From: Thermoplasmatota archaeon | GTDB lineage: Archaea > Thermoplasmatota > E2 > DHVEG-1 | Direction of reading: 5' to 3' | Length of the DNA: 35,035 nt | Assembly (NCBI GenBank): GCA_030619765.1 | Contig: JAUXAU010000035.1 | Span: 1 to 35,035 of the forward strand | In this document: positions 17,988 to 26,358 of the stretch, one piece after another | Layout of the letters: the number at the start of each line of letters is the position of its first letter | Position numbering within the stretch: position 1 is the first letter of the stretch | Notes under the pieces: model-generated | What the model saw: the letters and a program-made list of their open reading frames with translations, nothing else | Database searches by the model: none | What the model was told of the DNA's origin: nothing | Position numbers and translations under genes: made by a program

Positions 17988-19054
17988 AAACATTCTATTA
18001 TTTTTTCCAAATCTTGATTAGAAAGCGCGGGATGAATAGGCAACGAAAGCACTTCACCTGCCAATAATTCTGAATTTTTTAAATCGTTATGCCCATACTG
18101 TTTAAGATGACCAAAGAAATGCAATGGCTTTGGATAATAAATTCCAAATCCAACCTCGTTATTCTTTAACCGTTGAATAATTCCATCTCGATCTTTGCAT
18201 TTTATAGTATACTGATGATACACATGCTCAGCATTTTCTAACACATACGGTATCTCAATTCCTTCTCTACCATCAAGCTTTTCATTGAAATAGGCAGCAT
18301 GCTCTCTTCTTTTTTTGTTAAAATGTGGCAATTTTTTAAGCTGCTCAATACCAATGGCAGCGGCAACATCAGTCATTCGATAATTATACCCCAACCGACC
18401 ATGTTCATATCCCCATTTTGTATTCTCTCTTCCGTGATTTCGTAATGAATATAGCCTCTCAGCAATCTCATCATTGTTTGTAGTAATCATCCCACCTTCA
18501 CCAGTAGTCATGTTTTTTGTCGGGTAAAAAGAAAAACATTCGACATCATCAAACGATCCTATCATTTTGCCATTGTACTTTGCACTATGGGCCTGCGCAG
18601 CATCGCCAACGACATGTAAGCCATGTTTTTCAGCGATTTCTAAAATCGGATTCATATCAGCAGATTGACCATACAAATGCACAGGCATAATGGCTTTTGT
18701 CTTTTCAGTAATCAATATTTCAATTCTTTCTACATCTATGTTAAAAGTTTTGAGATTAACATCACAAAACACTGGCGTAGCATCACAAAATAATATCGAA
18801 TTAGCAGTAGCAATAAATGAAAAAGAAGGAAGAATTACTTCATCCCCCCTTTTTATTCCCAAAGAAACCAATGCAAGATGCAATGCTGTCGTTCCTGACG
18901 TCGTTGCGACAGCATGTTTTGTCCCAACAAATGCTGCAAACTCCTTTTCAAAAGCTTCTGTTCTTGGACCACAGGCAATCATACCAGACTCAAGAACCTC
19001 TACGACTGCTTTTTTTTCTTCTTCTCCTATCAACGGCTTTGCGATAGGTATCAT
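17984..19054 (-). CDS. wbpE: DegT/DnrJ/EryC1 aminotransferase, WbpE-like
   Basis: A 356-residue PLP enzyme. TTSGTTALHLAL binds the phosphate, Asp151 in DAAQAHSA is the cofactor-ring acid, and Lys180 in SFYPTKNMTTGEGGM is the Schiff-base lysine. It transfers an amino group to a 3-keto nucleotide sugar. The four genes directly upstream are the other steps of the WbpA/B/D/E/I route, so the likely product is UDP-GlcNAc3NA. It overlaps the acetyltransferase by four bases. The symbol rests on context as well as family, because DegT enzymes differ in the ketosugar they accept. Confidence 0.85.
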   Translation of the reverse strand: MIPIAKPLIGEEEKKAVVEVLESGMIACGPRTEAFEKEFAAFVGTKHAVATTSGTTALHLALVSLGIKRGDEVILPSFSFIATANSILFCDATPVFCDVNLKTFNIDVERIEILITEKTKAIMPVHLYGQSADMNPILEIAEKHGLHVVGDAAQAHSAKYNGKMIGSFDDVECFSFYPTKNMTTGEGGMITTNNDEIAERLYSLRNHGRENTKWGYEHGRLGYNYRMTDVAAAIGIEQLKKLPHFNKKRREHAAYFNEKLDGREGIEIPYVLENAEHVYHQYTIKCKDRDGIIQRLKNNEVGFGIYYPKPLHFFGHLKQYGHNDLKNSELLAGEVLSLPIHPALSNQDLEKIIECF

Positions 19055-19626
19055 TCCCCGATCCCCTCATAGACATTTAGATCAATTGTTATCTCTTTTC
19101 CACACTGTGGACATTCTAAAACAACTCCTTCTTCACTCTTACTTTTTACATTTAGTTTTACACCACATTCGCAAACAAAACCTCTCAACTGAGCGGGATT
19201 TCCAAAAACGAGGCCATACTTAGGAACATTCTTCGTGACTACAGCCCCTGCCCCTATCATTGCAAATTTTCCAATATTAACTCCAGCCACAATTGTCGAA
19301 TTTGCACCAACTGTTGCCCCATCCATTATAACTGTTTTTACCAGTCGTTCATCATCCCACAAAGACGCTCTTGGGTACATATCATTGGTAAAACAGACAT
19401 GAGGCCCTACAAGCACATCATTTCCAATTTTTACTCCTTGATAAACCGTTGCAAAATTTTGAATTTTACAATTATCACCTATCTCAACATTGGTATCAAT
19501 ATAGACTCCCTTTCCAATGTTACAGTTTTTTCCAATTCTCGCACCTTTCCGCACATGAACAAAATGCCAAATGTTTGTTCCATCACCTATCTTGGCATCC
19601 TCCACATATGCCGATTCATGGATCAT
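19051..19626 (-). CDS. wbpD: Hexapeptide N-acetyltransferase, WbpD-like
   Basis: A 191-residue protein of left-handed beta-helix repeats (VYIDTNVEIGDNCKIQNFATV, VTVGANSTIVAGVNIGKFAMIGAGAVV pattern), as in WbpD/WlbB acetyltransferases, which acetylate the 3-amino group of UDP-GlcNAc3NA. The last 40 residues carry four Cys (CECG and CPQCG), a small zinc-ribbon-like tail also seen in archaeal and bacterial relatives. It overlaps both neighbours by four bases, so the three genes are tightly coupled. Confidence 0.87.
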   Translation of the reverse strand: MIHESAYVEDAKIGDGTNIWHFVHVRKGARIGKNCNIGKGVYIDTNVEIGDNCKIQNFATVYQGVKIGNDVLVGPHVCFTNDMYPRASLWDDERLVKTVIMDGATVGANSTIVAGVNIGKFAMIGAGAVVTKNVPKYGLVFGNPAQLRGFVCECGVKLNVKSKSEEGVVLECPQCGKEITIDLNVYEGIGE

Positions 19627-20606
19627 AGTATTTTTACCTCTTCCCTATTTTTATACGACTGTGTTGCAGCCTCAACAATTTTTAGAGCCATCAATCCATC
19701 CTCACCAGTCACTAAAGGCTGTTTACTTTGTTGAATTGCGGAAACAAAATCCTCTATTTCATTTCTTAATGGCTCTTTCTTCTCAAGTGTAACCTGATTT
19801 GTATTATACTCGATAGGAACACGAAATAAATCCATTTCATCAATCTGTTTAAATGAAGAGGAAGACATAGTAACCATTTGATTAATGTAATCTGCTTCAA
19901 CAAAGGTTTCTGAACAAGTTAAAAACAATTTACGTATCTTCATTGGTGTCAGCCAATTCACCTCTGAAATACCACAGATGCCATTTTCAAAGTTTAAGAT
20001 AATATTTGCATGATCCTCATACGCAATATTTTCATTGAATTTCCCAGCCCGAGCATACACAGATTCTACCTCACCTGCCAAATACCGCATAACATCAATA
20101 TCATGCACTCCAAAATCAAAGATAACACCAACATCTTTTATCCTCCCCGGAAAATTACTAACCCGCTTTGAAGCAATAGTAATCAGTTCACCAAACCTCT
20201 TATTATCCATTGCATCTTTTACAAACTTTACCGCAGGATTATGTCTCTCTATATGACCAACAGCTAACACCAACCCTGCCTCTTCTGATTTTCTTGTTAA
20301 TTCCTGTGCTTTTTCAACACTATCACTAACAGGTTTTTCTACCAAGACGTGTTTTCCATTATTCAAAAAATCCATTGCTATATCATGATGCGTTATTGTA
20401 GGTGTAGCAATAATGGCAGCATCTACTAGCTGCAATAATTCTTTATAATCAAAAAATGCCTTTGCATCAACTTTTTCTGCAACCTTTTTTGCTGTTTCAA
20501 TGTTAGCATCGGCTATTCCAACGAGTTCCACATGATCTAACTCTGAGCAGACCCTCGCATGGTTTTTACCCATGGAACCTGTGCCTACAACCCCTATTTT
20601 TATCAT
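19623..20606 (-). CDS. wbpB: Gfo/Idh/MocA oxidoreductase, WbpB/WlbA-like
   Basis: The protein begins MIKIGVVGTGSMGKNHARV (NAD loop) and has HVLVEKPVSDS, with the catalytic Lys91 of the Gfo/Idh family. WbpB/WlbA oxidises C3 of UDP-GlcNAc uronic acid to give the 3-keto substrate of the aminotransferase encoded two genes downstream. I choose the ATG at 20606. A run of GTG codons at 20618-20610 is also in frame, but it is part of a leftover rfbB tail (20606-20631) that ends in TGA overlapping this ATG. Length of about 327 residues is normal. Confidence 0.87.
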   Translation of the reverse strand: MIKIGVVGTGSMGKNHARVCSELDHVELVGIADANIETAKKVAEKVDAKAFFDYKELLQLVDAAIIATPTITHHDIAMDFLNNGKHVLVEKPVSDSVEKAQELTRKSEEAGLVLAVGHIERHNPAVKFVKDAMDNKRFGELITIASKRVSNFPGRIKDVGVIFDFGVHDIDVMRYLAGEVESVYARAGKFNENIAYEDHANIILNFENGICGISEVNWLTPMKIRKLFLTCSETFVEADYINQMVTMSSSSFKQIDEMDLFRVPIEYNTNQVTLEKKEPLRNEIEDFVSAIQQSKQPLVTGEDGLMALKIVEAATQSYKNREEVKIL

Positions 20607-20631
20607 TTCCACCACCACTCGTTGTTAATAT
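20606..20631 (-). repeat. Second copy of the rfbB 3' tail (scar)
   Basis: On the minus strand this 26-mer encodes INNEWWWK followed by TGA. The intact rfbB ends VSNEWWWKDKK, at 23035-23010. The two copies agree at 22 of 26 bases, all four differences are transitions, and they share GAGTGGTGGTGGAA. They flank the wecB-wecC pair as direct repeats. Confidence 0.75.
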
Positions 20632-20632
20632 T

Positions 20633-21880
20633 TCAAAACTTGGAACCAAAGTAATTTCCAAGAATCCTTATTTCGAATCCCTCGCTTTTCCATCTTTCAT
20701 GATCTAAAAGATTCCTTGTATCAACTATATTCCTTCTTCTCACCAACTTTGATATCTCTTCTGGATTTATTTGTTTGAATGGCGTATGATCAGTAATAAG
20801 TACAATACAATCACTATCTTTAACAGCTTCGTCTAAATTTAAAATTTCATATTCAAATTCCTTCACATAAGGATCATGTACTTTTACCTTGTATCCTTCA
20901 TTCTCTGCCAATTTTATGAATTTAAGAGCAGGTGTCGCCCTTGTATCATCCACATCTCCTTTATACGCCACACCAAGAACTGTTATTGTGGGATTCGAAA
21001 TTCCTTCCAACAAATCTTCCACAATTTGTAACACATAATTTGGCATAGAGTTATTTATCTCCCTAGCAAGTGAAATCATCTTAGATGTTGATGAATGTAC
21101 CTTCAAAAACCATGGATCTATTGCTATACAATGACCTCCCACCCCCGGTCCAGGTTTTAGAACATTAACACGGGGATGCTTATTTGCCATTTCAATGGCC
21201 TGCCAGATATTTATCTTATTTTCGTTTGCCATCTGTGCAAATTCATTTGCTAAAGCAATGTTGATATCCCTAAATGTATTTTCCATAAGTTTAACAAATT
21301 CTGCAGTTCTTACATTAGAAAGATAAAGATTTCCTTTGACAAACGATTGATACAGAGTCTTAGTTTGTTCACTAGATTTTTCATCAATACCACCGATTAT
21401 CCGGTCGTTATTGATCATCTCATGTATGGTGTTTCCTGGAATTGCACGTTCAGGGCAGTGGGTAAAATAAAATCTTTCTAACCCACCTTTTTTTAAAATT
21501 GGAAGTACAAGTCTTTCACTTGTCCCAGGAGGAACCGTAGATTCAAGAATGACCAAATTATTTTCTTTTAAATAAGGGTAAATCATTTCAGCTGACGTTC
21601 TTACATATTTCAAATCAGCAATCTTTAAAGATTTATCAAGTGGTGTTGGGACTGCTATCAAAAAAACATCTGCATCCTCAACCTCTGTTTTTGCTTCAAA
21701 GTTATCTTTTACTTTATTGAATAATTCAGGCAGTCCAGGTTCATCAAATGGTATCTCACCGCTATTTAATACTTCCACGATTTTTTTGTTCACATCGACC
21801 CCAATTACCTTGTGTCTCTGAGCAAATAAAAGCGCGGTTGGTAATCCAATATATCCTAAACCAAGCACACATAATTTCAT
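20633..21880 (-). CDS. wecC: UDP-N-acetyl-hexosamine 6-dehydrogenase (WecC/WbpA type)
   Basis: A 415-residue dehydrogenase: KLCVLGLGYIGLPTALLFA binds NAD, ILESTVPPGTSE and ENTFRDINIALANEFAQ follow the family, and Cys251 in GPGVGGHCIAIDPWFLK is the nucleophile. It overlaps the 2-epimerase gene by four bases. That pairing suggests UDP-ManNAc dehydrogenase (WecC). The downstream wbpB-D-E genes suggest instead, or in addition, UDP-GlcNAc dehydrogenase (WbpA). Sequence by eye cannot decide. Directly after its stop lies the rfbB-tail scar. Confidence 0.87.
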   Translation of the reverse strand: MKLCVLGLGYIGLPTALLFAQRHKVIGVDVNKKIVEVLNSGEIPFDEPGLPELFNKVKDNFEAKTEVEDADVFLIAVPTPLDKSLKIADLKYVRTSAEMIYPYLKENNLVILESTVPPGTSERLVLPILKKGGLERFYFTHCPERAIPGNTIHEMINNDRIIGGIDEKSSEQTKTLYQSFVKGNLYLSNVRTAEFVKLMENTFRDINIALANEFAQMANENKINIWQAIEMANKHPRVNVLKPGPGVGGHCIAIDPWFLKVHSSTSKMISLAREINNSMPNYVLQIVEDLLEGISNPTITVLGVAYKGDVDDTRATPALKFIKLAENEGYKVKVHDPYVKEFEYEILNLDEAVKDSDCIVLITDHTPFKQINPEEISKLVRRRNIVDTRNLLDHERWKSEGFEIRILGNYFGSKF

Positions 21881-22959
21881 AATTTAGCACCTTCTAAGAA
21901 TTTCAGTATCTTTTTACCGGATGTGCCATCCCCAAAAGGATTATCCCAATTTCTAGCTTTATTTAACATCATCCTAACACCGTCAACTATCTTTTCTGGA
22001 TTAGTTCCTACTAACATATTAGATCCAACCTCTAACGTCTCAGGTCTCTCAGTATTATCCCGTAAAGTAACACAAGGGATCTTCAATATGCATGTTTCCT
22101 CCTGGACCCCTCCAGAATCAGTTAACACCAGAGCGGCCTGTGCTTCTAATTGTAAAAACTCAAGAAAACCGATAGGCTCAACTAATTTAACTCCCTTTGG
22201 AATCTCCAATTTAAACTCCTTTAATCTTTTCATTGTTCTTGGATGAATGGGATAAATTATCGGTAAGTCAAACTCATTACAAACAAATCTAAAACCATCT
22301 AAAATATTTTGTAATTTTTCCTTAACATCAACATTTTCTTGCCTGTGAATTGTGGCAAGAAGATATTTTTTAGGGGACATCTTTAGTTTATTTAAAATGT
22401 CTACCTTTCTTTTTGCAATCTCTAAATTTTGATAAACAGCATCTACAATCGTATTTCCAGTAACAATAATTTTATTGTCATCTATACCTTCATTGAGTAA
22501 ATTTTCTTTTGCAACATTGGTCGGTGCAAAAAGAAAATCCGAAATATGGTCAGTAATAACTCTATTGATTTCTTCTGGCATCCCTCTATCAAAACTTCTC
22601 AATCCAGATTCCACATGTCCAACCTTGATAAATAACTTAGCGGATGCCAATGCTCCTGCCAAGACAGTGTTTGTATCCCCTTCTACCAAAACGATGTTTA
22701 CATCCTCTTTTTGTAAAACTTTCTCTATTCCAATTAACATCTTTCCAGTTTCTTCTGCATGAGTACCCGAGCCCACATCTATGTTGTATTTTGGCAAGGG
22801 CAATTCCAATTCCTCAAAAAAGATTTTGTCTAAATTGTAAGAATAGTGTTGTCCTGTATGTAGAACAAAATAATCTAAACTTCTTTCCTCTAATTCTCTT
22901 ACAATAGAGGACATTTTTATTATCTCTGGACGAGTTCCAAGGATGATAGATATCTTCAT
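21877..22959 (-). CDS. wecB: UDP-GlcNAc 2-epimerase (WecB/WbpI type)
   Basis: A protein of about 360 residues that begins MKISIILGTRPEIIKM and has HTGQHYS, VEGDTNT, HVESGLRSFDRGMPEE, TIHRQENV, PIHPRT and LTDSGGVQEE, the standard motifs of non-hydrolysing UDP-GlcNAc 2-epimerases. It makes UDP-ManNAc, or as WbpI acts on UDP-GlcNAc3NAcA as the last step of that route. The ATG at 22959 is chosen because GAGG lies about seven bases upstream. A longer form from a GTG at 23022 would read the rfbB tail out of frame. It follows rfbB by 38 bases. Confidence 0.9.
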   Translation of the reverse strand: MKISIILGTRPEIIKMSSIVRELEERSLDYFVLHTGQHYSYNLDKIFFEELELPLPKYNIDVGSGTHAEETGKMLIGIEKVLQKEDVNIVLVEGDTNTVLAGALASAKLFIKVGHVESGLRSFDRGMPEEINRVITDHISDFLFAPTNVAKENLLNEGIDDNKIIVTGNTIVDAVYQNLEIAKRKVDILNKLKMSPKKYLLATIHRQENVDVKEKLQNILDGFRFVCNEFDLPIIYPIHPRTMKRLKEFKLEIPKGVKLVEPIGFLEFLQLEAQAALVLTDSGGVQEETCILKIPCVTLRDNTERPETLEVGSNMLVGTNPEKIVDGVRMMLNKARNWDNPFGDGTSGKKILKFLEGAKL

Positions 22960-22997
22960 AGAACTTCCTCTTCTCCTTAGCGCTATTGCAAATGGGA

Positions 22998-23960
22998 TTA
23001 TTTTTTGTCCTTCCACCACCACTCATTGCTAACATACCACTGAACCGTTTCTCTCATTGACGTTTCAAAATCCTGACTTTTTGTTGGTGCCCATCCTAAT
23101 TGTTTTATCTTTTCCGAATCAATGCTATAACGACGATCATGACCCAGACGATCCTTTACATGTTCAATAAGTGAATCTGGTTTACCAAGCTCATTTAAGA
23201 TAATATTTGTGATCTCAACATTGGTACGTTCATTATCGGCACCAATATTGTAAATTTCTCCATTCTCCCCTTTCTGGCGAACGATGTCGATAGCTATGCA
23301 GTTGTCTTCCACATAAAGCCAATCCCGCACATTAAGACCATCGCCATACAGCGGTAACGACTCATCACGCATTGCTTTAATGATAAATAAGGGAATGAGT
23401 TTTTCAGGATATTGATACGGACCAAAATTATTGCTACTCCGAGTGATAGAAACAGGAAAACCATAGGTAATAAAATAGGAATTAGCCAACAAATCCGCAG
23501 AGGCCTTTGATGATGAGTAAGGAGACGATGGATTCAGCGAATCTGTCTCCTTGAAAGAACCTTTATCAATGCTACCATACACTTCGTCAGTAGAAATCTG
23601 GATATAACGCTTAACATCAAACTTTCTACAAGCTTCAAGAAGCGTAAACGTTCCAAAAATATCAGTTCTTATAAAAGGTTCAGGGCCAGTAATACTTCTA
23701 TCGACATGGGATTCAGCAGCAAAATTAACAATCTGGTCGACACTCTCCTGTACAACCTTCTCTACCAAAGAACCGTCGCAAATATCGCCTTTTACAAACG
23801 TATACCTTGAATCGTTCTCTATGTCACGAAGATTTTCGAGGTTACCAGCATAGGTAAGCTTATCATAGTTGACAACCTCGATATCATCATACCTCTCTAA
23901 TATATAATGAATGAAGTTTGAACCGATAAACCCTGCTCCGCCAGTAACCATTACCTTCAT
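22998..23960 (-). CDS. rfbB: dTDP-glucose 4,6-dehydratase
   Basis: A 320-residue SDR with MVTGGAGFIGSNFIHY, the catalytic STDEVYG, YSSSKASADLL (YxxxK), NNFGPYQ and RDWLYVEDNC, all typical of RmlB/RfbB. It converts dTDP-glucose to dTDP-4-keto-6-deoxyglucose. The C-terminus NEWWWKDKK is also usual for the family. It follows rfbC by six bases in the order rfbD-rfbA-rfbC-rfbB, so it is part of a complete dTDP-rhamnose set. Confidence 0.94.
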   Translation of the reverse strand: MKVMVTGGAGFIGSNFIHYILERYDDIEVVNYDKLTYAGNLENLRDIENDSRYTFVKGDICDGSLVEKVVQESVDQIVNFAAESHVDRSITGPEPFIRTDIFGTFTLLEACRKFDVKRYIQISTDEVYGSIDKGSFKETDSLNPSSPYSSSKASADLLANSYFITYGFPVSITRSSNNFGPYQYPEKLIPLFIIKAMRDESLPLYGDGLNVRDWLYVEDNCIAIDIVRQKGENGEIYNIGADNERTNVEITNIILNELGKPDSLIEHVKDRLGHDRRYSIDSEKIKQLGWAPTKSQDFETSMRETVQWYVSNEWWWKDKK

Positions 23961-23966
23961 ATCACA

Positions 23967-24434
23967 TCATCCATGGGCTTTACCAGGCTCCAAAACCCAA
24001 TCATACGGTATCTCATTAGTATCTGGTGGCAACCGATATTCATCGGGTTCTTTATAATTATAAGGTTCAGTAGGAACACTTAGGAAATACGCTGTTTCTG
24101 TTCCAATCGCCTTAAATCCATGATATATGAAGGGCGGGACAGTGATTAGCAGCGGTTTTTTCTGACCGATAAAAAACTCATTTATCTCTCCATGCGTCGG
24201 AGAATCTTTACGAGCATCATACAACGCCACTTTCATCATACCATGGATACACGTGAAATTATCGGTCTGAATTTTATGCAAATGCCATGCTTTTACCACA
24301 CCAGGGTACGCAGTCGTAACATATACCTGACCAAACTTCTGAAAACGGTCTTCGTCACAGCGAAGAATCTCCATAAGCCAACCTCTTTCATCAGGAATAA
24401 CCTTTAGCTCCTTAATCTTCACTCCTTCAATCAT
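23967..24434 (-). CDS. rfbC: dTDP-4-dehydrorhamnose 3,5-epimerase-like cupin
   Basis: A 155-residue cupin with PDERGWLMEILR, VVKAWHLHK (metal- or substrate-site His residues), TCIHGMMKVALYDARKDSPT and VPPFIYHGFKAIG. These match RmlC-like epimerases, which act between RfbB and RfbD. It is shorter than the bacterial enzyme (about 180 residues) and has the archaeal-type C-terminus rich in Pro. It overlaps rfbA by four bases. A related FdtA-like 3,4-ketoisomerase is less likely given the complete rfb set. Confidence 0.88.
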   Translation of the reverse strand: MIEGVKIKELKVIPDERGWLMEILRCDEDRFQKFGQVYVTTAYPGVVKAWHLHKIQTDNFTCIHGMMKVALYDARKDSPTHGEINEFFIGQKKPLLITVPPFIYHGFKAIGTETAYFLSVPTEPYNYKEPDEYRLPPDTNEIPYDWVLEPGKAHG

Positions 24435-25489
24435 AAACTCACCTCCGAGTTATCTCCAATAACAAAACTTCTACCTTCAGGCAACCTATCATTTTTGAAA
24501 ATTTTAACACCTCTGCCAATAAGAGAATCAATGATCCTTCCACCATTTCGTATCTTTACTCCATCCAATAAAACAGAGTCTTCAATCTCTGTACCAATTA
24601 TCTCACAATTATCCCCTATACTCGTATATGGTCCGATATAAGAATCGCTAATCTTACAGTTCTCACCGATTATCACCGGGCCTTTCACCGTAGAATTCTT
24701 ATCAACAATAGTATTTTTACCAATCTGTGCCCTACCTTTTATCTGAGAATCAATAACCTCTCCCTGATTATCAGTCTCGATATCATCGATTATTAATCGA
24801 TTTGCATGTAAGATATCTTCAGGTTTACCAGTGTCTTTCCACCATTTTGTAACAAAAGAAGATTTCACTCTATATCCATGATTAATTAACCATTGAACCG
24901 CATCAACAATCTCTAACAGCCCACGTTTAGAAGGCTTAAGTTCTTCAACAGCATCAAATACCTTGGATCGAAACAAATAAACACCAATAACGGCAAGATT
25001 GGATGGTGGATCCTTTGGTTTTTCTATTAGTTTAATAATCTCATTATTATCATTTAATACAGCAACACCAAAAGCCTCTGGATTATCCACTTCCATTAAT
25101 AGAATACTCCCCTCACAATCAGAATTCTCGAAATCCCGAACATGATCAATGACACCTTCTTTGAGAATATTGTCACCAAGGTACATAATAAAAGAATCAT
25201 CGCCAATAAAATCCCTAGAAATCTTTATTGTATGGGCAATACCGAGAGGTTCATCTTGCCTTATAAACTCAATGTTTGCATCCCAATTAACACTCCTAAC
25301 AGTTTTAACAACTTGATCGCTATTTGGCCCTACGATAATACCAATATCTTTAATGCCAGCTTCAATCAAATCTTCAATCCCATAAAACAAAATAGGTTTA
25401 TTTGCCACTGGGATGAGCTGTTTTTGCTGTGAATATGTAAGAGGTCTTAGTCTTGTTCCAAAACCACCTGATAGAATCAAGCCTTTCAT
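24431..25489 (-). CDS. rfbA: Glucose-1-phosphate thymidylyltransferase, long archaeal form
   Basis: A 352-residue protein that begins KGLILSGGFGTRLRPLTYSQQKQLIPVANKPI (nucleotide loop) with YLGDNILKEG (metal site) and KWWKDTGKPEDIL. Residues from about 245 form a left-handed beta-helix of hexapeptide repeats (VIIGENCKISDSYIGPYTSIG). This tail is absent from classical RmlA and typical of the long archaeal/actinobacterial form. It makes dTDP-glucose from dTTP and glucose 1-phosphate. It lies two bases downstream of rfbD. Confidence 0.92.
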   Translation of the reverse strand: MKGLILSGGFGTRLRPLTYSQQKQLIPVANKPILFYGIEDLIEAGIKDIGIIVGPNSDQVVKTVRSVNWDANIEFIRQDEPLGIAHTIKISRDFIGDDSFIMYLGDNILKEGVIDHVRDFENSDCEGSILLMEVDNPEAFGVAVLNDNNEIIKLIEKPKDPPSNLAVIGVYLFRSKVFDAVEELKPSKRGLLEIVDAVQWLINHGYRVKSSFVTKWWKDTGKPEDILHANRLIIDDIETDNQGEVIDSQIKGRAQIGKNTIVDKNSTVKGPVIIGENCKISDSYIGPYTSIGDNCEIIGTEIEDSVLLDGVKIRNGGRIIDSLIGRGVKIFKNDRLPEGRSFVIGDNSEVSL

Positions 25490-25491
25490 GC

Positions 25492-26358
25492 CTATCTTCC
25501 TATGTCTTCTTGGAGCAATTTCACAGCTTCTTTTACTATATAAGGTTTTTTAATTTCTGAAATCTTCGAAACATTAAGAGAGGAGTCAATAGGTCTTTTT
25601 GCAAGCCAGTTAAAATCTTCCATCTTAATCGGATTAATTAAATCCTTATCCAAACTAAAAACATCGGCGACAACTATAGTAAGATCATATCTACTAATAC
25701 GCTCTCCTCCAGCAGTATGAAAAATACCCCTTGATTTTTCCTCGATTAAACACATCAATTGCTCCGCGAGATCAATATTCAAAGTAGGGGAAACATACTG
25801 ATCTGTCACAATGTTTATCTGTTCTCCTTTTTCTAATTGATCAATAATCCATGTGACAAAATTTATCTTGTTGCTTCCGTAGAGGACAGAGGCTCTTGCT
25901 ATTGCAAAATTACTGCAAATTTTCTTGACAACTTCCTCCCCCTCAAGCTTTGTTAAACCATAGTAATTAACAGGATTTGCAAGATCATCCTCCTTGTAAA
26001 ACCCCTTCTCTCCATCGAAAACATAGTCAGTTGAAATATAGATAAGCGTGGCACCTATTTTTTCTACAGCGCTTGCTACATTTTCAGTACCATTAACATT
26101 GACATCAAAAGCTTGCCTTCTATTTTTTTCACATCCGTCAACATTCGTATAAGCCGCTGTATGTACAACAACATCAGGAGAAACTTTTTTTATTACACGA
26201 AAAACATCATCTTTTTGAGTAATATCCATTTGAAAACAGTTTTTTCCGGTAACCACGTTGTCATGAAATGAAGCATACACATCATAATTGTTTTTTTCAA
26301 AAACCTCTCGAAGTTTCGTTCCTAGAAGACCGCTGCCACCTATAACCAAAACCTTCAT
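25492..26358 (-). CDS. rfbD: dTDP-4-dehydrorhamnose reductase
   Basis: A 288-residue SDR with KVLVIGGSGLLGTKL, VHTAAYTNVDGCE, YISTDYVFDGEKGFYKE, YYGLTKLEGE (YxxxK) and RASVLYG, the RmlD pattern. It reduces the epimerised ketosugar to dTDP-L-rhamnose. It overlaps the upstream GT4 gene by four bases, so the glycosyltransferases and the rhamnose genes share a transcript. Confidence 0.92.
   Translation of the reverse strand: MKVLVIGGSGLLGTKLREVFEKNNYDVYASFHDNVVTGKNCFQMDITQKDDVFRVIKKVSPDVVVHTAAYTNVDGCEKNRRQAFDVNVNGTENVASAVEKIGATLIYISTDYVFDGEKGFYKEDDLANPVNYYGLTKLEGEEVVKKICSNFAIARASVLYGSNKINFVTWIIDQLEKGEQINIVTDQYVSPTLNIDLAEQLMCLIEEKSRGIFHTAGGERISRYDLTIVVADVFSLDKDLINPIKMEDFNWLAKRPIDSSLNVSKISEIKKPYIVKEAVKLLQEDIGR

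Noticed and set aside
18690-19223. 177-codon plus-strand frame opposite wbpE/wbpD
   Set aside because: It lies antisense to two well-supported genes, with no motif of its own.
20607-20618. GTG-GTG-GTG start for wbpB
   Set aside because: These codons belong to the leftover rfbB tail (TGGTGGTGG), and the ATG at 20606 fits the family start.
22960-23022. Longer wecB reading from a GTG at 23022
   Set aside because: The extra 21 residues are out-of-frame translation of the rfbB tail. The ATG at 22959 has GAGG upstream and matches the family start.
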